A stretch of 64,000 nucleotides of DNA from Euglena gracilis (taxonomy: Eukaryota > Euglenida > Euglenophyceae > Euglenales). Numbering within the stretch: the stretch's first letter is position 1; every line of letters begins with the position of its first letter. Shown piece after piece: positions 30,689 to 40,095 of the stretch. The stretch lies in the NCBI GenBank assembly GCA_039621445.1, contig CP154956.1, forward strand, positions 71,980,914 through 72,044,913. Direction: 5' to 3'. The notes below the pieces were generated by a model that was given only the letters and a program-made list of their open reading frames with translations, was not told where the DNA came from and made no database searches. The position numbers and the translations under genes are program-made.

Positions 30689-33322
30689 CTTAGGCGGCGC
30701 GAATTGCCCACCCGATTTTTGCGTTTTTTGGCGTTTTTTGGCTGTTTTAAAAACAGCTAAAAGGGCACAAATATTTGAGCTGAGAGGGGTGTGTGGCGGC
30801 TTTAAGCAAAAATTTTATGAAAGTGGTTTTGCGCGGTATTCCGCTTAACCGATTTCCGATTGTGTGTGAGTTGTGTGAGTTGGGGGTGTACTAGAACTGT
30901 TTGAAATGGGTGGAAAAACACTGACTTTGAACGGGTGTGACATGGGGCTGTGTGTCCATGGCTTATGTTAATAACAGTATTTGAGAGACGAGTGAACAAT
31001 GCAAGTGTGTGCGGATAACCGCGTAAAACGAAACAAGAGGGGACAGACGACATAGTTAAACGTTTACGCGGTAATCCGCGCACAATGCACTTGTACGCGG
31101 ATAACCGCGTACAAGTGCAAACAAAGCACGGTACGCGGATTACCGCGTACAATAACACAAACAGTTGATGACTGGTGGGAGGGAATCCGCCTGCTGTGTG
31201 TGTATACGTGTTGAGTGTAAAGCGACTGGGTGTAAGCGGGAATCCGTGTGGCCGGGTTGAGGGTGAGCAGAAAAAGCAAAGCATTTGTGGACGATGGGAT
31301 GGGGGTAGAAGATGGAAACCACCCTAGAAAAGAAGTCTGCTGGTTTGTTGGCAAAGTTTTGCAACCCTACTTGTGACACCAGTCACAGGCGTGAATCTTT
31401 GCGGAGTACACGGACGACAGACTTTGTTGCCAGGCTGCCAGGCAGTTTGCAACTGAATGGTGTCTGGAGTGTTGTGGTGAGTTTGAGGGGTGGAGGTTTA
31501 TGGAAACCAGGGAGAGGAGATTGCACCAACGGGGTTTGACCAAACAAAGAGAGATGGGCAGCCCTTAAACCTGGGCACTCAGAGCAGGGGTGGTTTCCAA
31601 AAGGACCGGACACACTTGCGCTGAGAGTGGTTACATGGATGGAAGCCAGATGCATCGGGTCAAACATCGACCCGTCGTTGGTTGAGAACGACCGCCTTCT
31701 GGGTTACCCCCCTTCCACACAGCTTCTGACGGTGGAGACCACCGTTGTCTCCTCCGGAAGCATGTTGCCGACCCCAAGGGAAGAAGAGCCAGTAAAAAAA
31801 GAGGTGGTTTGGGTATTCTGTCTGAATTTCAGCGAAAACTGCAGCTTTTCAAAGGAAAAATGCTGTAACACTCTTCCAAAAAGCAATTGAAAAGGCCTTG
31901 ATTTTTTCAGAACTTGGAGGACTCCTTCCCAAAACCCCCTGAAATTGTTCGACTGTTACCACCAGCTGCTGAAACAGGCGTTTCTCCGTCCGTATCTTGA
32001 ATCACTTCTTCGTCGGCCTTCCCCAAACCCTGATTTTGGGCCACCAAGACCGTTGGGTTCCGGGTGGAGGGCTCTGGGAGGTGCTTCTGTTCCTCCTGAG
32101 AAATCAACCTCAGTTTTTTTGGCCGTTTTTCAGGACAGTAACAAAACACCTTCTCTACCGCAGCTCACCCGGCCTGGCAACTGACACGTGCGTTCCACTG
32201 CTGTCCCTGCAGCCACCCCTCCAGCACTAGCCAGGGGGAACATTACCGCCTCCTCATTGCAGAGGAGGGTGTCCACCTCCTGCTCAAATGCCAGGCGGGT
32301 TTCCGCCTGATCGGGTACTTGCTGTCCCGGTGCAGCAGCCACGGCTCCCTTTCAACCTGTCCCGCCCAACTGTCAAAAACGATGTCGCCACACGTCACCA
32401 CTGACACCGACAATGCTGAGACACCAAAATATCACAAACACGACCCACCAGGACAGCAACAAGCTCCACGCGGGTTTCCGCTCAAACCTCATCTGTGCGG
32501 AAACCCGCGCAAAGTAAAAGCGAAGTAAGCGGATAACCGCCCACTGCTACCATCCACCAATGTCTCAAAATCTCCTCCCTCTCCCCCAAACTTGTTCGTT
32601 AACAACTTCACGTGGTGACCGACTTCTGGAGGTTTCTGCGCGTTCCCACTTCCCGGTCCCACGTGCCATCCACAAACACGAGCTGTTCTCATTCTCAAAC
32701 CCTTCTGCGCGGGTTTCCGCCTGAGGAATCATCACTTCTGTACGCGGTAAACCGCCTAATCTCATTTTTACCTTTGTTCCCAGTCCAGTCCCCTCCGGTA
32801 GGCCAGCATCTCCTCATCACAAAAACAAGTTTTGTGCGGTTTACCGCTTAAAACATCTCTTCCAAGAAATTGTAGCATCTGTTGGGCAGTGCTGTGTGTT
32901 CACCTCCCCCATCATTGGACGTCGGCACTCACGAGAGGTCCAAAAATGCGCGGGTTGCTTAAGCGGGTGCCTCTTCGTCACCTGCCACACTGTGTCACCC
33001 CCCCTCCAGAGGGGGGGTCCGGCAGCCTCACCAAACAACCGGGGCTCCGGTGGCCAGGTGTTCTCCCACCGTTTTCTGTTTTTCAAAATTTCAGGGCGTT
33101 CCAGGGGGGTGTTTTCCAAAACCCCCCCTAAAACGACCATAAATTCTCAATATCGCCACTTTGTCAAAATGCTTAAAATGGACCCTTAACGACCCAAATT
33201 TTTGTGCTGGTGCCATCCTCTCAAAATTTCGGGCACAAAACAGTGAGTTTCGTAAACGGAAACCCGCGCACCCCAAGCGTGCAAAAAATCGCAAAAAATT
33301 TGGGCAATTCGCGCCGCCTAAG
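30689..33322. mobile_element. CTTAGGCGG-type transposon, 2.63 kb (family 1, copy 1)
   Basis: Inverted termini CTTAGGCGGCGCGAATTGCC are flanked by a 5-bp duplication TTTGA (30684-30688, 33323-33327). It is present in opposite orientation at 40096-42699, also with its own duplication. The interior holds about 14 palindromes of the type GCGG-n4-6-CCGC, several extended to TAGGCGG/CCGCCTA, which equal the terminus placed back to back. One internal frame (- strand, 32342 to 31907) is intact in copy 2 but broken here by a TGA and a 1-base insertion. It lies in the intron between MYST exons 4 and 5. No transposase recognised. Confidence 0.95.
31907..32342 (-). pseudogene. Broken copy of family 1 element ORF
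   Basis: Matches the 144-codon frame at 41063-41497 of copy 2. A CGA codon there is TGA here, after the LLL residues, and one extra A in the following A-run shifts the frame. The remainder (QEEQKHLPEPSTRNPTV, ADEEVIQDTDGETPVSAAGG) stays recognisable in the shifted frame. Confidence 0.7.
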
Positions 33323-33329
33323 TTTGAAA

Positions 33330-35511
33330 GGGGTTGAACTCTTAATGGGACTTCACACAATGGACGGCCGAAAAGACCAGCATTGCAAATTTCGCAATAA
33401 ATTATGATTTAAAAATTACACACCTGCAACAGTAATTTTTGAAAGGTTTTGGGGTCAGCGACCCCCTCCCATACCTCCCACACCCCTTTCGATTATTTCG
33501 ACTTTTTTTTGACCCGGAAGTTGAGAAGTTTCGGCGATCGAAAACTGGAGGTTGGAGGTCCCTCCGAGATTCCTATACAAGCCTGGGGTGTGATTCGCTG
33601 CCAATTGAGCCGGAGCCAAGGTCCACAATTTTGATTTTTTTTCGATCCTCAATCAAGTTTTGTGGACTACAAAATTTTTGTGGACACCAGAAAATTTTTT
33701 GTGTTTCACCTGTGGACACCAAAAAAAAAATTGTGGTTCACACGTCTTTTTTGTGAACCACATTCATTTAGTCTGGCCCCCAGTGTCTGGCCCCCAGAGG
33801 AGGGAAGTTTGTTTTCCGCCTTTCTCATGGAAAACAACGAGTGCATTGCCACTGAATGGGATATTGAAACAGTTTACTTATTGCGCAATTGCGCCTGTGC
33901 CCAGGTTTTTTTTTACCCCAAATATCTTTGTTGCAGACTGAGGAATGTTCCTCCTGATTTTCACGGGAATTGACGCTGCTGGGAAACTCTGCCTGTAGGC
34001 CGGCAGGATCCATTGTTGGAGATACTGTGGAGACATGCGTTAATGCAAAAAAAAACAGGAGGTGATGATTTAAAAAAGGCATGAGCCCGTTTTCACCAAC
34101 GTGTGGGGTACATAAAGCAATTCCTTTTTCCAGCATCCCGGGGAGAATGGGAAATGAGGAATTGCATTTATTTTGAAACTCACTTGCACAATTGCACGAG
34201 TGATTGAATTTTGCATTTCTTAGCGCGCACAAGTAAATTTTTTGTTTTTGTTTGCGCAATTGGTACAGTTGATTTATCCTCACCTTTCACTGGCGTGATC
34301 TTTTGCTTTTCAGAGATGGATTGGTTGTAATCTGCTCTGTTCCCCTGAATGTTTTTTCAGCCCTGTTACATTTCTTTCATTCAGCCGTTGGACAGGAATT
34401 TGATTTAGAAGACTCACAGCCTGACAAAAAACAGAGTCTTTGCAGCCCCTTCTTTGGACACCTCATTTTCAAGCCTTGAAATGCTGGACAATGCTGGTGC
34501 GTGAAATCAGACCCCAATTATGCCACTCTAATCGCCGAGGATTTAAGCCATTTCCAGGTTGGTTCAATTGTTTCTGTTCAACCCTTGTTCCAGAGTGAGT
34601 TTCGGGTGTTCACAGAGCCATTCAATCAGTTTTACTCCTGGCCGGGGTCGCATGCTCTTGATTTGCACCAAAAATTAGAAGATTCCAGCAGGCAACAAAA
34701 CCCATTTAGGTGTCAAAATGCGGCCAAACTGGCAGCAGCGCTCACTAAGTGGATTCTCTTGGAGGTTGGAGACTCTTTGAGCTGTGAACTTGTCGATCAG
34801 CTCCCAAGTGGAAAACAGTATGAGACCGCAAAGTCCGTGGATTCACAGATTGTATTTCCGGAATTGTATTATTGTTCTCGCAATTTGAATTGGAGCCTTC
34901 CAATTCCATTCACGAGGGCGGTTTTTCTCACAATGTTTTTTTTTATTTGAAAACGTGGCCCAAAATTACCCCAAAAAGGTAATAATTTTGGAAATGTTCT
35001 AGATTGCGCGATCCCGCAGGTCTACTTTTATGAGCTAAGTGCGAAGTAGACCGACTAAAGTGGAAAGATCCCACTTTGCCCCTGGGAGGCTCTTTTGAAT
35101 TGAAGGGAGGCATGCTCTTTTATGGTGAATGCAATTAATCCTCATTATCTTGGGCACTTTTAACAGTCCAAGGGGGATGAAAAAAGGGGGAATGTCAAAA
35201 AAAATGGTCGAAAAATGGTATGGGGATTGCACTTCGAAATTTTGGCTAATTATTTGTTATCCAACTGCCAAGTTTCGGGAAACAGTTGGGTCTGGACCTT
35301 GGGGGCAGCCAGCATCTTTTTCCTCCCCAGCACCTTTCCAGCCAACTGGCTGGACCCCCCCCCCCCCGAGATATGTTCGAGCCTGAGAACTGGAACCCCC
35401 GGGTCGCTAAGGCGGCGCCCGTTCGATGTTCATATGCATGTATTTTTCGCAAGTTCTATGTGCCTGTTTACTCCGGGGTGATGCGCAGGCTGCCGCCCCC
35501 CCCCCCCCCAG
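33330..35511. other. MYST intron, no exon recognised
   Basis: Contains GTGGACACC repeats at 33676-33760 and GCGCAATTGCGC at about 33884. A 149-codon open frame at 34501-34950 has unremarkable composition and begins without a clear start context, so it is not called as a gene. Confidence 0.55.
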
Positions 35512-35636
35512 GAGTACTTTGCCCAGCACCAGGCCGGCTGCTGGCGGCGCCACCCGCCGGGGTACGAGGTGTACCGCCACCGGGGCATCTCCGTCTATGA
35601 GGTGGACGGGGCGTCCGGGGTTGGGACCCGGGATGC
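35512..35636 (+). CDS. MYST histone acetyltransferase, exon 5 (zinc finger, second half)
   Basis: A 14-base poly-C tract then AG precedes EYFAQHQAGCWRRHPPGYEV, then YRHRGISVYEVDGA. His-x-x-x-Cys completes the C2HC finger; WRHPPGxExYRxxxISVxEVDG is a hallmark of MYST enzymes. Phase 0 at the start agrees with exon 4. Two donors are possible: a consensus GTGAGT at 35637 or GTTGGG at 35620. The second agrees in phase with a start at 37937 in exon 6. Confidence 0.9.
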
Positions 35637-36229
35637 GTGAGTGGTGCTGTTTGGACCCTGCTGACTTTTGTTGAATTTGGGTTCCGCCTGACACGCCGCG
35701 GGGTTACTTAAATTAGGATCACACAGTCAATGAAAACATCGGAATCTTCGAGGCACAGTTTGCCAGGGAAAAGTCATGTTCTGCATCAGCAAAAATGCCG
35801 TTTGTTTAGTGTGAGGTTTTCTCGGGCTCTCAGGTCCGCTATCCTCCCAATAATGTGAAAATGCCCACCAAGTTTATTGGCCTCTGGAAGGCTGTGGTTC
35901 ACAAAAAGAAGAAGTCAACATGCTGTTTTCTTTTTCCAACCAAGTGGCTCACGGGACTTTCCAGTCTGGGGCTTGCTCCACCAGTACCCCCCTGTACCAG
36001 GGTTCGATAAAAAGGGTGTATGGAGAGTAGGTGCCCCGGAAAACAGGGGGTCCATACCCCCCCGCCACTTGCCACTTTCCAGACCGACCCCGAGGGGGTG
36101 CCTGAGTCCCCCAAAAAGGTCAATATTTTCCTTCTGGCGCTTTGACAAATTTTTCCCTTTTTGGCGGGGGGACAATTTTCGGTCTGGCGGTCCGCACCAG
36201 GCCAAAGATCGGTCACCCAGACAGGTGGG

Positions 36230-36860
36230 ATGTCACGGGAGGTTGGTCCGTGGGAGGTGGATGCCAAACAGGATTTTTTTTTGGCTGTGCCGTGGCCGAC
36301 CGCAACCCAACCACGGCCAAAGTTAGCTGTCGAAATGGTTGGTTGGGGCCACGGCCTGCTGCGGCCGGCCGCGGCTCCAACCAAACTGCAAAAGGTGACC
36401 ACAAAAGTTTTTATGACGTTATTTGAAGGAGTAGGGTTAGGGTTAAGATTCTCATGCAAACAGCAGAAACAGTTGAACCCTTCCCGCTCAACGTTGTTAG
36501 ATTGGCCTCTACAGGGTACTCAGCGAACCCAAAGAGCCGCCCAACTAGGGTTAATACACATGGGGGGACCCGAGCGAGGCGCCGAAGGTGCAGGGTCCCC
36601 CCATGTGTATTAACCCTAGTTGGGCGGCTCTTTGGGGTAGCTGGTGCCCTGTAGGCAGGTAGGGGCCAATGTATTTCGCTATTGTGCGATGCAGTTCTGC
36701 TTCGGTCGCTGGATCTGTTGTGGCAGGGTGGCTGCGGTCCGCCTCGGCCTGCGGCAGCCCAACCAAGTCCCCATTTTTGGGTTTCCAAATCCAAAGTGGT
36801 TAGGCCACGGCCGGCCGCGACCCAACCAACGGCCGCCCAACCTCTCGTGAACGACCACCC
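36230..36860. repeat. Dispersed repeat family C (copy 2) with perfect palindrome
   Basis: Homologous to 20860-21420. 36543-36622 is a near-perfect palindrome: ACTAGGGTTAATACACATG, GGGGGGACC, a loop with GGCGCCGAAGGTGC, and the complement. A GGGTTAGGGTTA run occurs near 36428, too short to be telomeric. It lies in a MYST intron. Confidence 0.8.
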
Positions 36861-37157
36861 CACCCGGACCGTGCCACTGCTTAAGTGGAGGGTGTCCCTC
36901 CCCCTCCCCCTCCCCCTGGACTGTGGGGGTCTGACCCCCCCCCTCCTGCTCATCTCAAACCCATCTCAAACCCATCTCAAACCCTGCCGTCAGGCACATT
37001 CATTCATACATGTGTATTATGTATATTTTTTGTCAAGGGCTGGTTTGTCAGGCCAAGTTTAGCCCCGTTCATATATGTATATATGCATTATATATTATGT
37101 ATATAACAATAATCATAATATGTAATATATAATATATACATATGTATTATGTACAGA

Positions 37158-37639
37158 TCAGGGGATTTCTTAAGACGGAGGGTACCCTACCCCCCCCCCC
37201 AGGGGGTCCACCCAGGCACCAAGCTAAAATACAGCAAGCAGCCCAAATTGGTGGTGGGAGCACCCCCCTGGGGGGGGGGTCGAGTGAAATAAAGTCGGGT
37301 CCAGCCCGGCCGGAGGCCGGGCCAGCCGGCCGCAGGCCGGCCAGCCAAACGGGCTGCCCAGGTCACCTATCCCTGCATTTTTTCCACTCACACAGCTTCC
37401 TCCATCACAGCCTTAATCTAGCTCCATCCACCAAAATGTCGAAAATGGCAATTTTTTAGAAAATTTTGTTTTCACCGACCCAGCCCAGACCAGCCCCCTC
37501 CAGCCCCGGACCCCCCCCCCCTCCCCGCCTCCCCCCCCCGTGGGGGCCCAGCCAGCCAGCTCAAATCCAGCCAGCAGCCTTTTTGCCAGCCGGAGGCTGG
37601 ACCCCCCCGGGGGGGGGGGGTCCTTAAGAAATCCCCTGA
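37158..37639. mobile_element. 482-bp inverted-repeat element with 6-bp target duplication
   Basis: Perfect 17-bp inverted ends TCAGGGGATTTCTTAAG are flanked by TACAGA on both sides (37152-37157, 37640-37645). The interior carries poly-C/G runs, GGCCGGAGGCCGG-type hairpins and the CAGCCAGCAGCCTTTTT phrase of family B. It is inserted in an AT-rich (TATA)n stretch inside a MYST intron. It is non-coding. Confidence 0.92.
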
Positions 37640-37850
37640 TACAGATATACTACATATATTATGTATAATATATATAATGCATATTATATATATTATACAT
37701 ATGATATATTATACATTTATAAACATTTATAAATATTTATAACATATTACATATAATACATAATATATTATATATTATATATATTATATTATATTTATAA
37801 CCATACATACAATATACATCTATATATGATGTTGTATAATTGTTTATTTT
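37640..37850. repeat. AT-rich dinucleotide-like tract
   Basis: Irregular (TA)n with ATATTATATATT patterns, continuing the tract at 37010-37157 that the 482-bp element split. It precedes MYST exon 6. Confidence 0.9.
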
Positions 37851-37925
37851 ACTCATTTGAGTCTGCTTTTGAATTTCTTCCGCTCATTGAGCGACGTGGG
37901 GTCTTCGGGGTCCCACCCCCGCCAG

Positions 37926-38086
37926 GGGTCCATAAGGTGTACTGCCAGTGCCTGTGCCTGCTGGCTCGCCTGTTCCTAGAGCACAAGACGCTGTGCTTCG
38001 ACGTGGAGAGCTTCATGTTCTACCTCATGCTGGTGGACGAGGAGGAGGGGGACCGCCACCTCGTGGGCTACTTCTCCAAGGAGAAG
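37926..38086 (+). CDS. MYST histone acetyltransferase, exon 6 (HAT core)
   Basis: Encodes [20 protein letters not shown], then [15 protein letters not shown], an acidic DEEEGD loop, and [10 protein letters not shown], ending at donor GTGGGC. The Lys in FLEHKTL matches the residue that MYST enzymes autoacetylate for activity; [10 protein letters not shown] is invariant in the family. The end is phase 0. The acceptor could be GCCAG at 37921-37925 or CATAAG at 37931-37936; the second agrees with one donor of exon 5. Confidence 0.93.
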
Positions 38087-38339
38087 GTGGGCCGCCATCC
38101 GTCAATGTATTTGTGCGCTTGTGTGAATAGATTGTGAAAATCAGAAAATGCGTGTGATGCCAGAAAATGTGTGTGGACAACGAATGGCTTCCTCATCTGG
38201 TTTTGAGTTCCAGGTTCTGGTGTGCGAGAGAGTATATGACCCATTCAGAAGTTCTTCTTTCAGGTTAGGTTGGCGAATGGGGGGAGGGGCCTCCCCGGCT
38301 GTGTATCCCAATGGCTGTGTACCAATGGTACCCTAAAAT

Positions 38340-38770
38340 CCCCCACCCCTGAATTTCATTGAATCCCAGCCCAGGGTTTGATTTTAGGAGGGCGTACATT
38401 GTTTAGGTGGGGGGGGTGTCCCCCCCCCACCCCCCCCCTCCTGGCCCGCAGGGGGGGTCCGGACCACCCTCCCCCCACCTGCCAGGGGGGTCCGGACCGA
38501 CCCTGGGGGGGTACCCGGGACCCCCCCTCCCAAAAAGGGCCAATTTTTTCCTCCGGCGCTTTGCGCCGAAAATTTTTTGCATTTTTGGCACATTTTTGCC
38601 CAAAAAGTGCCCAAAATGGCACTTTTGGTCGTTTTGGGCGGTCAAAAATTTTCGGTCACCCAGACCGCGCCACTGTTTAGGGGGGGGGTCCCCCCCCACC
38701 CCCCCCTCCTGGCCCGGGGGGGGGGGCTCCGCCCCCCCCCCCCCACCTGTCCTTATATCGAACCCTGTCC
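38340..38770. repeat. GC-rich hairpin element with CGGCGC-TTT-GCGCCG
   Basis: Begins near GTACATTGTTTAGG, has three CCCC/GGGG-rich blocks with GGTCCGGACC, the hairpin at 38554-38568, then a run of GCCAAAAATGGCAC-like AT-rich palindromes, and ends near CACTGTTTAGGGGGGGG plus more poly-C. It shares its plan with 25.2, 51.0 and 58.2 kb. It lies in a MYST intron. Confidence 0.7.
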
Positions 38771-38889
38771 CAGCCCCACCTCTCAGGGGAACTGGCCAGG
38801 CTTTTTTTTTTATGGTGAAAACTTTCAACAGTTTTCAGGCATGTTTTAGAGAGTTTTAAAGGTTTTATTTTTAGGTGCAAGGGCTGTCA

Positions 38890-39070
38890 GATTGAGCCGG
38901 GTCCGAAATAAAAAAAAAAGTCGAAACCCCCATTTTTTTTTCGAGTTTGGGTGGGTACCCCCCCCGGGAAACTGCCATGCCTGAGAACCTGTCAGAGTCG
39001 CCCCGGGAAACTGTCAGGGTCCCCGTTACCGGCCAACCTGTCAGGTGGCAGTTTCCCAGGGGGGGGGTAG
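38890..39070. repeat. GGGAAACTGTCAGG-type foldback repeat
   Basis: CCCGGGAAACTGCCATG near 38966 pairs with GGTGGCAGTTTCCCAGG near 39046, and GGGAAACTGTCAGG recurs between them. Related sequence occurs at 22425 and 22838. Confidence 0.6.
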
Positions 39071-39338
39071 ACAATGTTTCAGCAATGCCAACTATTTTCC
39101 CCCTGGAGTTGGCTTGTTTTTTTGCCTAGATTTTGCGATTTCATTTTTACTCGGTCAGAGAAAATTGCCAGAATTATTGTTATCCTTTTTTGGTTTTTTT
39201 TCGTATTTTTTATGTTTTCAAAGGGCATTTAAAAAAATCATGCCTGGAACTGACCTCCGCTGGGTCCTAAAACAGACCCATTCTGCGACACCATAAATTC
39301 GGAGGTGCTCCGTAGGCCAAGGGCCCCCTCCCGTTCAG

Positions 39339-39455
39339 GTGTGCCCGATGGGGTACAACCTGGCCTGCATCCTGGTGCTGCCGCCGTACCAGAAGGTCGG
39401 CTATGGCCGCAGCCTCATTCAGCTGGCATATGAATGGGCAGCCCATCCTTTGGAA
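39339..39455 (+). CDS. MYST histone acetyltransferase, exon 7 (acetyl-CoA site)
   Basis: After acceptor CGTTCAG it reads [20 protein letters not shown], then [19 protein letters not shown]. The Cys in NLACIL is the conserved MYST active-site Cys, Q-K-V-G-Y-G is the acetyl-CoA-binding Q/R-x-x-G-x-G/A motif, and the Glu in AYE is the catalytic base position. Start and end are phase 0, agreeing with both neighbours. The donor GTCCCC is weak. Confidence 0.93.
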
Positions 39456-39599
39456 GTCCCCCCCCCCCCGACCCCCAGCCACTGTCCTGCCCTCCTCGTT
39501 TCGGATGAGGCATTCAGAATGGGTTGTAAGCTGCAAAGTGCTCAGGATGGCCATGAGGTTCATTCTTCAGGATTTCATCTGAGGGGACACGTTTTGGGT

Positions 39600-40090
39600 A
39601 TGTAGCTGACGCTCAGGAGAAATATCTGACAGTCATTACACTGACAATAGATATTATTATTATTATTATTGTTATTATTTTATTCATTATGTCATTCATT
39701 GTTTGTCCAGATCGGGATCATCTTTTGATGGCTGTCCGGCATCGAGCTCTCCCGTCGCACTGGCATCATTGGCAGCCACCGCAGCCCACACACAACAAAT
39801 TTCCTTGCCAGACCTGGCCTGTCCCCAGCCATGCTTGTCCAGTGCATGCGTAGTTTGTCGGACAAATGGCTGCCATTCACCCCACCCTTCTGCTGCATGG
39901 TGTCCCCCCCACTTTCATTCAATTTCACGCTTGGCTCTCTGCTGCAGTGTCTTTGCCTTTGCGGCAGGAGGCACCCTCCTCCTGAACAGCCGTGCCGGCT
40001 TTTCATTTCCCCCACCTTCAGGGCACGTCTCCCGTCCAGGTGGCCTCGCACCAAGTTTTTTGGCATGAAGAAAGCACAGCACTTCGGGGG
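39600..40090. other. MYST intron, no exon recognised
   Basis: (TTA)n near 39650-39690, then GC-balanced DNA. Frames here lack support. Confidence 0.5.
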
Positions 40091-40095
40091 TCAGG

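Noticed and set aside
34501-34950. A 149-codon open frame in a MYST intron.
   Set aside because: No recognised motif, no clear start context, and base composition like its non-coding surroundings.
36425-36440. Internal telomere sequence (GGGTTAGGGTTA).
   Set aside because: Only two units, inside a dispersed repeat.
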